Below, piece after piece: positions 26,751 to 35,008 of a DNA stretch of 64,000 nt. Position numbers and translations under genes: made by a program. How positions within the stretch are numbered: the first letter of the stretch is position 1; each line of letters begins with the position of its first letter. This stretch comes from Methylopila henanensis. Its GTDB lineage: Bacteria; Pseudomonadota; Alphaproteobacteria; Rhizobiales; Methylopilaceae. The notes beneath the pieces were generated by a model. It did no database searches and had not been told where the DNA came from. It worked only from the letters and a program-made list of their open reading frames with translations. The stretch is taken from NCBI RefSeq assembly GCF_042681025.1, contig NZ_JBHUER010000001.1, positions 186,001 to 250,000 on the forward strand, written 5' to 3'.

Positions 26751-28061
26751 ATGGCGGAACCTCTGAGGGTCGGCGTCGCCGGCCTTGGCACGGTCGGCTC
26801 GTCCGTCGTGCGCATTCTCGGCGCCAAGGCTGAGGAGCTCGCGGCGCGCGCCGGTCGCCCGATCGTCGTCACCGCGGTCTCGGCCCGCGAGAAGGGCCGC
26901 GACCGGAAACTCCATCTCGACGGCGTCGCCTGGCACATGGACGCGACCCAGCTCGCGCGCTCGAACGACGTCGATCTGGTCGTGGAGCTGATCGGCGGCG
27001 CCGAGGGCGCCGCGCGCGGCTGCGTCGAGACCGCGATCGAGTTCGGCCGCCCGGTCGTCACCGCCAACAAGGCGCTGCTCGCCCGGCACGGCCTCGCCAT
27101 CGCGACGGCCGCCGAGCAGAAGGGCGTCGCGGTCGGCTTCGAGGCGGCGGTCGCCGGCGGCATCCCGATCGTGAAAGCCCTGCGCGAAGGTCTGTCGGCG
27201 AACAGCCTCAACCGCGTCTTCGGCATCCTGAACGGCACGTGTAACTACATCCTCACGCGGATGGAGCGCGAGAAGCTCGGTTTCGCCGAGTGCCTCGCTG
27301 ACGCGCAGAAGCTCGGCTACGCCGAGGCGGACCCGACCTTCGACGTCGGCGGCTTCGACACCGCGCACAAGCTGGCGCTGCTTGCGTCGCTCGCCTTCGG
27401 CGTCGCGCCCGATCCGGACGGCATCTATGTCGAGGGCATCACCTCGATCACGCCGTTCGACCTCGCCATGGCCGAGGAGCTCGGCTACCGCGTGAAGCTC
27501 CTCGGCGTCGCGACCCGCACCGGTTCCGGCGTCGAGCAGCGCGTGCATCCCTCGATGCTGCCGAAGGACGCCGCGGTCGCCCGCGTCGACGGCGTGACCA
27601 ACGCGGTCGAGATCGACGGCGACGTGGTCGGCGCGCTGGTGCTCGCCGGGCCCGGAGCCGGCGGCGACGCCACCGCCTCGGCCGTGATCGCCGACATCGT
27701 CGACATCGCACGCGGGCTGCGCATGCCGGCCTTCGGCGTGCCGGCCGCGAGCCTCGCCGCGCCGACGCGCGCGCCTATGGGCCGCCACGAGGGCGGCTAC
27801 TACATCCGCCTGTCGGTCATCGACCGTCCGGGCGCAGCCGCGGCGATCGCCGCGCGCATGGCGGAGCAGGGCATCTCGCTCAAGAGCATCGTGCAGCGGG
27901 GCCGCGAGTCCGACAGCGATTCGCCGGGCGTGGAGCCGGTGGCGGTCGTGCTCATCACCTACGCCACCACCGAGGCCGCGCTGCGCGTCGCTCTGGACGC
28001 GATCGAGGCGGACGGCCACATCGACGGCGCGCCGCAGGTGATACGGATCGAGAAGCGCTGA
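26751..28061 (+). CDS. hom: Homoserine dehydrogenase
   Basis: NAD(P)-dependent reduction of aspartate semialdehyde to homoserine, branch point to methionine and threonine. 436 residues. N-terminal Rossmann motif GVAGLGTVGSSVV; the catalytic region includes GILNGTCNYILTRM and EADPTFDVGGFDTAHKLALLA with the conserved Asp and Lys; C-terminal ACT domain from about 350 (YYIRLSVIDRPGAAAAIAARMAE), the usual site for threonine feedback. Good GC-rich coding throughout; the start ATG 26751 follows CTCATGG context without a strong Shine-Dalgarno. Confidence 0.96.
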   Translation: MAEPLRVGVAGLGTVGSSVVRILGAKAEELAARAGRPIVVTAVSAREKGRDRKLHLDGVAWHMDATQLARSNDVDLVVELIGGAEGAARGCVETAIEFGRPVVTANKALLARHGLAIATAAEQKGVAVGFEAAVAGGIPIVKALREGLSANSLNRVFGILNGTCNYILTRMEREKLGFAECLADAQKLGYAEADPTFDVGGFDTAHKLALLASLAFGVAPDPDGIYVEGITSITPFDLAMAEELGYRVKLLGVATRTGSGVEQRVHPSMLPKDAAVARVDGVTNAVEIDGDVVGALVLAGPGAGGDATASAVIADIVDIARGLRMPAFGVPAASLAAPTRAPMGRHEGGYYIRLSVIDRPGAAAAIAARMAEQGISLKSIVQRGRESDSDSPGVEPVAVVLITYATTEAALRVALDAIEADGHIDGAPQVIRIEKR

Positions 28062-28238
28062 TCCGAAAGGCGCAGCCGCTTCCCGCCCGCCGCGCTTGAT
28101 CGCGCGGCCGGCGGCATGTTCGAATCGACCGGGGAAGCCGCGACGGCTCCGGTCGTTCGCATCGCGTCGCGGGCGATCCCGGTCTGTTCGGACCGGGGTC
28201 CATGCGCGGCGCGGGCCGCGCGGTTCGGGGAGCGGGAC

Positions 28239-29279
28239 GTGGCGAAGAAGCTGGCGGCGGAAGCCGCGCATCAGTCCATGGCGGACGACCGGGTCGTGAT
28301 CGACGCGGTCGACGTGATCGACCGCGCCCTGACGATCGAACTCGTGCGGGTGACGGAGCGCGCCGCCGTGGCGGCCGCGCGGCTGCGCGGGCGGGGCGAC
28401 GAGCGCGCGGCGGACGAGGCCGCGGTCTCCGCCATGCGCCGCGAGCTGGACCGGTTGCCGGTCAGCGGCACGGTGGTGATCGGGGAAGGCGAGAGCGACG
28501 AGGCGCCGCTGCTGTGGATCGGCGAGCAGGTCGGAACCAGGCAGGGGCCGCGGGTCGACATCGCGCTCGATCCGCTGGAGGGCGCGACGCTCTGCGCCAA
28601 GGCGCAGCCGAACGCGATCGCGGTGCTGGCGCTCGCCGAAGCCGGTTCGCTGCTGAAGGCGCCCAACGTCTACATGGACAAGATCGCGATCGGGCCGGGC
28701 TATCCGCCGGGCACGGTCCGGCTCGACCGCTCGCCGGCGGATAACCTCGCCTCGCTCGCAGCCGCGAAGGGCGTGGAGGTGTCGCAGCTCACCGCCTGCA
28801 TCCTCGACCGGCCGCGGCATCTTCGGCTGATCGACGCGGTGCGCGCCGCAGGCGCCGCGATCCGGCTGATCACGGACGGCGACGTCGCGGGCGTCATCCA
28901 TACGACCGACCCGGAAGAGACCGGCATCGACATCTATCTCGGCGTCGGGGGCGCGCCGGAGGGCGTGCTCGCGGCCGCCGCGCTGCGCTGCACGGGCGGG
29001 CAGATGCAGGCCCGCCTGCTGCTGGACCAGCCCGACAGCCGCCGCCTGGCCGCGGAGGTCGGGATCGCCGACTTCAGCAAGATTTACGATCTCAACGACA
29101 TGGCGCGCGGCGACGTGCTGTTCGCGGCCACCGGCGTCACCGACGGCGGCCTGCTGTCCGGCGTGCGCTTCGGCCGGCGCGGCGTCACGACGGAGACGCT
29201 GGTGATGCGCTCCTCCACCGGCACCACGCGGCGCATCCGCGCCGAGCACGCGCAAACGGAGAAGTTCCATCTCGATTGA
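28239..29279 (+). CDS. glpX: Class II fructose-1,6-bisphosphatase
   Basis: GlpX-type phosphatase removing the C1 phosphate of fructose 1,6-bisphosphate in gluconeogenesis or the Calvin cycle. Motifs: GTVVIGEGESDEAPLLWIGE, metal-binding DIALDPLEGATLCAKAQPNA, APNVYMDKIAIGP, ITDGDVAGVI, and GIDIYLGVGGAPEGVLAAAAL. I chose GTG 28239 (VAKKLAAEAAHQ) because GGGGAG sits 6 bases before it, giving 346 residues; the in-frame ATG 28278 lacks a ribosome site and an upstream ATG 28116 adds atypical sequence. It is followed directly by recJ, an order seen in alphaproteobacteria (hom-glpX-recJ). Confidence 0.94.
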   Translation: MAKKLAAEAAHQSMADDRVVIDAVDVIDRALTIELVRVTERAAVAAARLRGRGDERAADEAAVSAMRRELDRLPVSGTVVIGEGESDEAPLLWIGEQVGTRQGPRVDIALDPLEGATLCAKAQPNAIAVLALAEAGSLLKAPNVYMDKIAIGPGYPPGTVRLDRSPADNLASLAAAKGVEVSQLTACILDRPRHLRLIDAVRAAGAAIRLITDGDVAGVIHTTDPEETGIDIYLGVGGAPEGVLAAAALRCTGGQMQARLLLDQPDSRRLAAEVGIADFSKIYDLNDMARGDVLFAATGVTDGGLLSGVRFGRRGVTTETLVMRSSTGTTRRIRAEHAQTEKFHLD

Positions 29280-29313
29280 GGCCCGCCGCCCCCCGGCGGA
29301 GGCCTTCCTCGGC

Positions 29314-31086
29314 GTGGAGGCCTCGTTCGGCGGCCGCGTCTGGCGCGACAGGCTGGACGCGCGCGGCCGCGCCGTCGCCGCGGAGATCGCGCGCCACCAC
29401 TCCGTGTCCGATCTGCTGGCGCGGGTGCTCGCGGGCCGTGGAGTGGCGACCGCGGACGTCGCGGAGCACCTCGACCCTTCGATCCGCCGGCAGATGCCGG
29501 ATCCCGACACGCTGACCGACATGGCGGCGGCCGCCTCCCGTCTCGCGGACGCCGCCGAACGCGCCGAAAAGGTCGCCATCTTCGGCGACTACGACGTCGA
29601 CGGCGCGACCTCGACCGCGCTGCTCGCCGAGGCGCTGGCCCGCGCCGGCTGCGACGTCCGCACCCACATCCCCGACCGCATTTTCGAGGGCTACGGCCCG
29701 AACGTGGCCGCGATCGACATGCTCGCAGACGCCGGCGCGACGCTGCTGATCACCGCGGACTGCGGCTCCACCAGCTTCGAGCCGCTGGCCCACGCGAAGG
29801 CGCGCGGCATGGACGTGGTGGTGGTCGACCATCACCAGGTCGGCGCGGCCCTTCCGGAGGTCGCCGCTCTGGTGAATCCGAACCGGCAGGACGACCTGTC
29901 CGGTCTCGGCCATCTCGCGGCCTGCGGCGTCGCCTTCATGACGCTGGTCGCGACCAGCCGCGAGCTGCGCCGCCGCGGCTTCTGGGCGGCGAGGGGCGGG
30001 GAGCCCGACCTGCTGGCCGGGCTCGACCTCGTGGCGCTCGGCACCGTCGCCGACGTGGTGCCGCTGAAGGGCCTCAACCGCGCCTTCGTCGCGAAGGGCC
30101 TGATCGCGCTGCGCGGCCGGGGACGCGTCGGCCTCCGGGCGCTGATGGACGTCGCCCGGCTCGACGGCCCGCCCACGCCCTACCATCTCGGCTTCCTGCT
30201 CGGCCCGCGCGTCAACGCCGGCGGACGGATCGGCGACGCCGGGCTCGGCTGCCGGTTGATGCTCTGCGATGACGAGCCGGCCGCGGCCGCGATCGCCGCC
30301 GAACTCGACCGTCTCAACGGCGAGCGTCAGGCGATCGAGCGCGTCACGCTCGCCGAGGCGATGGCCGAGGCCCAGGCCGCGCTCGGCCTCGACGAGGAGG
30401 GCGGCTCGACCGTCGTCGTCTCGGGCGAGGGCTGGCACGCCGGCGTGGTCGGGCTGGTGGCGGCGCGGCTGAAGGAGCGCTTCCGCCGGCCGGCCTTCGC
30501 GGTCGCCTTCGGCCCGGACGGCGTCGGAACCGGCTCTGGGCGTTCGCTGCCGGGGGTCGACCTCGGCGGCACGGTGCGCGCCGCGGTCGAGGAGGGCCTG
30601 CTGGTCAAGGGCGGAGGCCACGCCATGGCGGCCGGCGTCACGCTGAAGGCGGACCGGCTCGGCGCCTTCCGCGCTTTCCTCGAAGAGCGTCTCGCCGCCG
30701 CTGTGGCGCTTTCGCGCGCCGACCGCTCGCTCAGGATCGACGCCGCGCTCACGGCGACCGCCGCGACGCCGGAGCTGGTGCGCGATCTCGACCGCGCCGG
30801 GCCCTTCGGCTCGGGCGCGCCGGAGCCGGTGCTGGCGCTGCCCGCCCACATCGTCGCCTCCGCCGACGTGGTCGGGCAGGGGCATGTGCGGCTCAGGCTC
30901 CGCGCCGGCGACGGGGCCTCCGTCGGCGCGATCGCCTTCCGCGCGGCGGACGGCGATCTGGGCCGCGCGCTGCTGGACGCCCGCGGCGCGCGCGTCCATG
31001 TGGCCGGCAGTCTCGGCGTCGACCGCTGGGGCGGCTCCGAACGGGCGAGCCTCAGGGTTCTCGACGCGGCGCCCGCCGAGCGCTGA
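29314..31086 (+). CDS. recJ: Single-stranded-DNA exonuclease RecJ
   Basis: 5'-3' ssDNA exonuclease in RecF-pathway recombination and repair. DHH motifs are present: FGDYDVDGATSTALL, TADCGS, VVVDHHQVG. The DHHA1 motif KGGGHAMAAGV and the OB-fold end (VGQGHVRLRLRAGDG) are also visible. The canonical start is GTG 29314, giving 590 residues, with GGAGG 11 bases before. However, residues matching the conserved RecJ opening FLGVE are coded just upstream of this GTG. The only in-frame start-like codon giving the full opening is ATT 29275, overlapping the glpX stop, so the true N-terminus may be 13 residues longer (see findings). Confidence 0.94.
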   Translation: MEASFGGRVWRDRLDARGRAVAAEIARHHSVSDLLARVLAGRGVATADVAEHLDPSIRRQMPDPDTLTDMAAAASRLADAAERAEKVAIFGDYDVDGATSTALLAEALARAGCDVRTHIPDRIFEGYGPNVAAIDMLADAGATLLITADCGSTSFEPLAHAKARGMDVVVVDHHQVGAALPEVAALVNPNRQDDLSGLGHLAACGVAFMTLVATSRELRRRGFWAARGGEPDLLAGLDLVALGTVADVVPLKGLNRAFVAKGLIALRGRGRVGLRALMDVARLDGPPTPYHLGFLLGPRVNAGGRIGDAGLGCRLMLCDDEPAAAAIAAELDRLNGERQAIERVTLAEAMAEAQAALGLDEEGGSTVVVSGEGWHAGVVGLVAARLKERFRRPAFAVAFGPDGVGTGSGRSLPGVDLGGTVRAAVEEGLLVKGGGHAMAAGVTLKADRLGAFRAFLEERLAAAVALSRADRSLRIDAALTATAATPELVRDLDRAGPFGSGAPEPVLALPAHIVASADVVGQGHVRLRLRAGDGASVGAIAFRAADGDLGRALLDARGARVHVAGSLGVDRWGGSERASLRVLDAAPAER

Positions 31087-31188
31087 CCGCGAGAAGGCTT
31101 GCGTCTCGCCACTCGATCTTCACGATTTGCGGCTCTATGTGCTTGGAGCGCGACGGCTTCCGCCGTCGTCCGAGCCCTCTGGAGCGAC

Positions 31189-31857
31189 GTGACCGACATC
31201 GCCACGCCCCCCGATACAGCCGGCGAGCCGTCGCCGGAGCCCCAGCATCGCGGCTTCTCGCAGGTGCTGCGCGAACTCGCGGGCGGCGCCGAGCCGCGCA
31301 TCAGTGTCGCCGCGATCCTCGACGCCTTCGGCGATCGCGCCTTCGGGGCGCTGCTGCTGATGTTCGCGCTGCCGAACGCGCTGCCGATGCCGCCGGGCAC
31401 CTCGGCCGTGCTGGGCGCGCCGCTCGTCTTCATCGCGCTGCAGCTCATGATCGGCGCGCAGCGGCTTTGGCTGCCGCGCTTCATCACGCAGCGCTCGATG
31501 CGCCGCGAGGACTTTCGGGCGCTCACGAGTAAGGTGGTGCCCTGGGTGAACAAGCTGGAGCGCCTGCTGAAGCCGCGGGCCGAGGTGATGACGACTTATG
31601 TCGCGGACCGCCTGACGGGCCTCGCCTGCTTCGTGCTGTCGCTGATCCTCGTGCTGCCGATCCCCTTCGGCAACATGCCGCCCGCGATCGCGATCTCGGC
31701 CTTCGCGCTCGGGGTGATCGAACGCGACGGCGTCGCCATCGGCGTCGGCTGGGCGGCGACCGCCGCGAGCTTCGCGATCCTCGGGGCGCTGTCGACGGCG
31801 ATCGTGAAGGGCGTGGAGTATTTCGCCGGTCCGCTGCTTCGCCTGTTCGGGGGCTGA
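31189..31857 (+). CDS. ExoD-like exopolysaccharide synthesis membrane protein
   Basis: 222-residue ExoD-family integral membrane protein. An N-terminal cytoplasmic part (EPQHRGFSQVLRELAGGAEPRISVAAILDAFG) is followed by a GALLLMFALPNALPMPPGTSAVLGAPLVFIALQ hydrophobic region in segments, then two to four further membrane helices (about 140-210). The family tract in the middle is LMFALPNALPMPPGTSAVLG. ExoD affects exopolysaccharide production and symbiosis in rhizobia; the molecular role is unclear. GTG 31189 was taken as start, with GGAG 4 bases before; the frame extends upstream without good initiation signals. It lies 50 bases before tRNA-Glu. Confidence 0.85.
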   Translation: MTDIATPPDTAGEPSPEPQHRGFSQVLRELAGGAEPRISVAAILDAFGDRAFGALLLMFALPNALPMPPGTSAVLGAPLVFIALQLMIGAQRLWLPRFITQRSMRREDFRALTSKVVPWVNKLERLLKPRAEVMTTYVADRLTGLACFVLSLILVLPIPFGNMPPAIAISAFALGVIERDGVAIGVGWAATAASFAILGALSTAIVKGVEYFAGPLLRLFGG

Positions 31858-31907
31858 TCGGCGCACTTGCGGCGCCGTCCGAACCCCCCTATACGTCGCC
31901 GCCGCAA

Positions 31908-31982
31908 GCGCCCTTCGTCTATCGGTTAGGACGTCAGCCTTTCACGCTGAAAAGACGGGTTCGACTCCCGTAGGGCGCGCCA
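31908..31982 (+). tRNA. tRNA-Glu (anticodon TTC)
   Basis: A 75-base tRNA with CCA encoded. The acceptor stem GCGCCCT (31908-31914) pairs with AGGGCGC (31972-31978). The anticodon arm TCAGC/GCTGA (31934-31938 and 31946-31950) encloses the loop CTTTCAC, with anticodon TTC at 31941-31943. The T-arm GACGGGTTCGACTCCCGT follows. The 3' part doubles, in antisense, as the last codons of the neighbouring truncated integrase, marking it as a former integration site. Confidence 0.97.
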
Positions 31983-32619
31983 TTTCTCTGAAAATCGCCT
32001 GCGATAACAATGGCTTAGGCTCCGAATGCGCGAACCTTTCCGGAAGGTTCGCGCTTTTGACGCTTTTGTCGACAGCGAGCGCGGCGATTCCCGCCCGCGC
32101 CCGACGCCGCCGATCTCGCGCCTCGATATACGGCATCACCTCGGCAAGATTTTTGTGGCCGGTGATCGACATGATCGTAAGCGCGTCGCAATCCGCGTCA
32201 GCAAGGCGTCGGCAGATCGCCTTGCGTAGGCCGTGGGGCGACGAGTTCGACGGCAGGCCCGCGTCGTGGGCGGCCTGGCAAATCCAGCTGGTGAAGCCTT
32301 TTGCGGTGCGAGCCTCGCCGGCGATCGTTGTGACGAAGGTCTCGGCGTCGCGGGGAATGCCCTTGAGCACCGCCCGCAGCTCCGCGTGGATCGGGATATG
32401 CAACTCGGTCGAGTGTCGGGACTGGGACGTCGTAATGACGATATCGTCGTCGACGATGTGGCACCAGCCGAGACGAACGGCATCGGCTCGTCGTAAGCCA
32501 GTGTAGAGCAGGATCTCGAACGCCAGCCGAACCGGCGCGCCCACGGGCCACTTTTTGCGGAACGCAGTGATGTCGGCCTCGGTCCACGTGCGATAGCCGC
32601 GCCGCTCATGAACTAACAT
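31942..32619 (-). pseudogene. 5'-truncated tyrosine recombinase (integrase) overlapping tRNA-Glu
   Basis: Catalytic domain of a tyrosine recombinase, 225 residues from ATG 32619. Catalytic residues can be aligned: Arg43 in YTGLRRAD, His129 and Arg132 in SPHGLRK, His155 in ITGHKN, Tyr164 in VMPYIE. The beta-hairpin Lys is not evident: QSRHSTELHIPI stands where QKTG-type sequence is usual. The N-terminal arm-binding and core-binding domains are missing, since imuA begins 140 bases upstream. The last 13 residues (MARPTGVEPVFSA) are read from the antisense of tRNA-Glu, so the gene once ended at the attachment site. Probably a relic of an integrated element and no longer functional for targeting; it could still be translated. 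Confidence 0.8.
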
Positions 32620-32665
32620 TCCAACTGGAGCACTCGATGGGGCCGGCCTAAAGCCCTCGCGGCGC

Positions 32666-32692
32666 GAGTCCCGCCGGCGATCGGCGGGACTC
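32666..32692. repeat. Perfect hairpin between integrase remnant and imuA
   Basis: GAGTCCCGCCG and CGGCGGGACTC, a perfect 11-bp stem with loop GCGAT. It sits 28 bases upstream of the imuA promoter zone. There is no following T-run, so a classical terminator is unlikely; an attachment or palindromic element is possible. Confidence 0.5.
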
Positions 32693-32741
32693 CAGCCGAG
32701 ACGAGCCTTCTTGACTCCTTTTTGAACCGGGATTGTTATAG

Positions 32742-32756
32742 GAACAAACGGGAAAC
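32742..32756 (+). promoter_or_regulatory. Probable LexA box of imuA (one mismatch)
   Basis: GAACAAACGGGAAAC reads as the LexA site in the reverse sense, GAAC-N7-GAAC, with one mismatch in the second half (AAAC). It lies 5 bases before the imuA ATG. The imuA-imuB-dnaE2 operon is LexA-regulated in other alphaproteobacteria, so this position is as expected. Confidence 0.6.
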
Positions 32757-32760
32757 AAAA

Positions 32761-33558
32761 ATGCTCGCTGCGCACGAGAACGCCCTTGCACGATTGCGGA
32801 AAGACGTCGCGGCGCTGGAGCGCGGCGCTTGCCGGCGCGGCGGCGCGTCGTTCCGCCTGGGCTTGCCGCCGCTCGACGCGGCGCTCGGCGGCGGGCTGGC
32901 GCGCGGCGTCCTGCATGAGGTCTACGCCCGCGGGCAGCAGGACGCTGTGGCCGCCGCCGGGTTCGGGCTCGGCGTCGCTTTGAGGGCCGCGGACGGACGG
33001 GCGCTGGTCTGGGCGCGGCAGGATCTCTTGGACGTTGAAGCGGGCGCGCTCTACGGCGATGGGCTCGCCGCATTCGGCGCCGACCCGAAGCGTCTGCTCG
33101 TGGTTCGCGCGCGCGATCCGACCGGCGTTCTGCGCGCTGCGGCGGAGGCCGCGCGTTGCGCGGCGGTCGGGGCCGCGGTCATCGAAATCTGGGGCGAGCC
33201 GAAGACGCTCGACCTGAACGCCAGCCGGCGGCTGGCGCTTGCGGCCGGCGCTTCGGGCGTGACCGTCGTCATGATCCGGCTCGGCGCAAAGCAGCCCGCT
33301 CCGAGCGCTGCGACCAGCCGATGGAGCGTGGCCGCCGCGGCTTCCGCGCCGCTTGAGGCGAACGCTCCGGGCCGCCCGGCCTTCGAAGCCGCCCTGCTGC
33401 GTCATCGGGCCGGTGTCGGCCCACGAACCTGGCTTCTGGAGTGGGACCGTGACCGCGCATCTTTCGAGCCCGCGCCGCTATCTCGCTTTGTGGTTTCCGT
33501 TCCTGCCCGCGGACCGGGTGCTGCGGACGCCGGCGCGCCATGGCGACGCGCCGGGTGA
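32761..33558 (+). CDS. imuA: ImuA, RecA-like mutasome accessory protein
   Basis: 265-residue ImuA (SulA/RecA-like). Family features include LGLPPLDAALGGGLARGVLHEVY near 35-60, an ALVWARQDLLDVEAGALYGDGLAAFG stretch in two parts, and RWSVAAAA later. ImuA acts with ImuB to direct the DnaE2 polymerase to lesions. The ATG 32761 has GGGAA 6 bases before; a longer frame from 32722 is unlikely because it would begin inside the LexA-box zone. The last 110 bases overlap imuB, whose GTG start has a better ribosome site, so translation of the two is probably coupled. Confidence 0.92.
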   Translation: MLAAHENALARLRKDVAALERGACRRGGASFRLGLPPLDAALGGGLARGVLHEVYARGQQDAVAAAGFGLGVALRAADGRALVWARQDLLDVEAGALYGDGLAAFGADPKRLLVVRARDPTGVLRAAAEAARCAAVGAAVIEIWGEPKTLDLNASRRLALAAGASGVTVVMIRLGAKQPAPSAATSRWSVAAAASAPLEANAPGRPAFEAALLRHRAGVGPRTWLLEWDRDRASFEPAPLSRFVVSVPARGPGAADAGAPWRRAG

Positions 33559-35008
33559 GCCGCTCGTCCTCGTCCATTCCGTCAAGGGCGCGCTGCGGCT
33601 CGCCGCGGCGAGCCGGGAGGCTTCCGCGCTCGGCCTGACGCCGGGCCTGACGCTCGCCGACGCGCGCGCGCGCATTCCGGGCTTGGTCGCCGCCGACCAC
33701 GATCCGGAGGCGGACGCCGCGCTGCTCGGCCGGATGGCGGAGGCGTGCGACCGCTGGACCCCGCTCGTCGCCCTCGACCCGCCGCACGGCCTGATCCTCG
33801 ACGTGACCGGCTGCGCTCATCTCTTCGGCGGCGAGGCCCCCTTGAGACGGCGGATCGCCGGGCGCTTCCGGCAGAGCCGCCTCGCGACGCGCGCGGCGAT
33901 CGCCGGAACGCCCGACGCCGCGCGCGCTCTCGCACGGTTCGGTCGCGTGCCGATCGCGCCGCCGGGCGGCGAGGACGAGGCGGTCCGGCCTCTTCCGGTC
34001 GCGGCGCTGGGGCTCGGGGAGGACGTGCGACGTGCGCTCTCGCTCGCCGGCCTGAGGCGGATCGCCGATCTCGCCGACCGGCCGAGCCGACCGCTCGCCG
34101 CCCGCTTCGGCGAAGACCTCCTCACGCGGCTGCGGCGGACGCTTGGGGAGGAGGACCGGCGCATCACGCCGCTGAGGCCGCAATCGGCCTGCCGCGTGGA
34201 GCAGATCTTCGCCGAACCGATCGCCCATATTGACGCGATCGAGGGCGCGATCCGGACCCTGCTCGGCCGCGTCGCGGAGCTGCTCGAAGCCGCCGGCCAG
34301 GGCGGGCGCGCCTTCGAGGCGAGTTTCTTTCGGACCGACGGCGCGGTGCGGCGCGTCGGCGTCGCGACGGGACGGCCGACGCGTGACGCCGCCGCCGTGC
34401 TCCGCCTTCTGCAGGAGCGGATCGACGCGCTCGCCGATCCGCTCGATCCGGGCTTCGGTTTCGACCTGATCCGGCTCGCGGTCCCCGTCGCCGAGCCGCT
34501 GGCGCAGCTTCAGCCGCGGTTCGACGGCGAAACGCCGGAGGATGACGCGGTCTCCGACCTTGTCGACCGGCTCGTGGCGCGCTTCGGCGCATCCCGCGTC
34601 CTCAGGTTCTCGGCCGCCGACACGCATGATCCGACGCGCGCCTCGCGGCTCGTTCCCGCGACGTCCCCTGTCGCGGCGACGTCGGCGGCGTCCTCTCCCG
34701 AAGAGCCGGGCGAGCCGCCCCTGCGCCCCCTGCGCATGTTCGATCCTCCGCAGCCGATCGAAACGCTCGCCGAGACGCCGGACGGGCCGCCGCTGCGGTT
34801 CCGCTGGCGGCGGGTGCTCCACAGGGTCGCGCGCGCCGAAGGGCCGGAACGGATCGCGCCGGAGTGGTGGCGGGAGCCGGATGCGCCGACGCGCGACTAT
34901 TACCGCGTCGAGGACGCGGAAGGCCGCCGGTTCTGGGTGTTCCGCGCCGGCCTTTACGAGCGCGAGACCGACCGGCCGCGCTGGTACCTGCACGGACTGT
35001 TCGCATGA
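33449..35008 (+). CDS. imuB: ImuB, catalytically inactive Y-family polymerase homologue
   Basis: 519-residue ImuB. Opens RRYLALWFPFLPADRV where active Y-family polymerases have an Asp-bearing strand, so catalytic carboxylates are absent as in known ImuB, a scaffold tying DnaE2 to the sliding clamp. Other features: DPPHGLILDVTGCAHLFGGE, SLAGLRRIADLADRP (helix-hairpin-helix thumb), and the conserved C-terminus DYYRVEDAEGRRFWVFRAG...WYLHGLFA (ends given, middle omitted). GTG 33449 is chosen because GGAG is 7 bases upstream. It overlaps imuA by 110 bases and dnaE2 by four (ATGA). Confidence 0.94.
   Translation: MTAHLSSPRRYLALWFPFLPADRVLRTPARHGDAPGEPLVLVHSVKGALRLAAASREASALGLTPGLTLADARARIPGLVAADHDPEADAALLGRMAEACDRWTPLVALDPPHGLILDVTGCAHLFGGEAPLRRRIAGRFRQSRLATRAAIAGTPDAARALARFGRVPIAPPGGEDEAVRPLPVAALGLGEDVRRALSLAGLRRIADLADRPSRPLAARFGEDLLTRLRRTLGEEDRRITPLRPQSACRVEQIFAEPIAHIDAIEGAIRTLLGRVAELLEAAGQGGRAFEASFFRTDGAVRRVGVATGRPTRDAAAVLRLLQERIDALADPLDPGFGFDLIRLAVPVAEPLAQLQPRFDGETPEDDAVSDLVDRLVARFGASRVLRFSAADTHDPTRASRLVPATSPVAATSAASSPEEPGEPPLRPLRMFDPPQPIETLAETPDGPPLRFRWRRVLHRVARAEGPERIAPEWWREPDAPTRDYYRVEDAEGRRFWVFRAGLYERETDRPRWYLHGLFA

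Noticed and set aside
26403..29579. Long minus-strand frame spanning the aminotransferase, hom and glpX genes
   Set aside because: It crosses three genuine plus-strand genes; the high-GC codon bias opens the opposite strand.
32724..32745. Two GAAC motifs upstream of imuA as a LexA site
   Set aside because: Their spacing is 18 bases between starts, not the 11 required; the GAAC-N7-AAAC pair further on fits better.
32620..33405. Continuation of the integrase frame upstream of ATG 32619
   Set aside because: It runs antisense through imuA and does not read as an integrase N-terminal domain, so the integrase is truncated here.
31861..34000. Second tRNA-end copy as the other att site
   Set aside because: I looked for a repeat of the tRNA-Glu 3' end within the window and saw none.
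34864..35004. Upstream extension of dnaE2
   Set aside because: Overlaps imuB in another frame; ATG 35005 gives the conserved opening and a four-base overlap.
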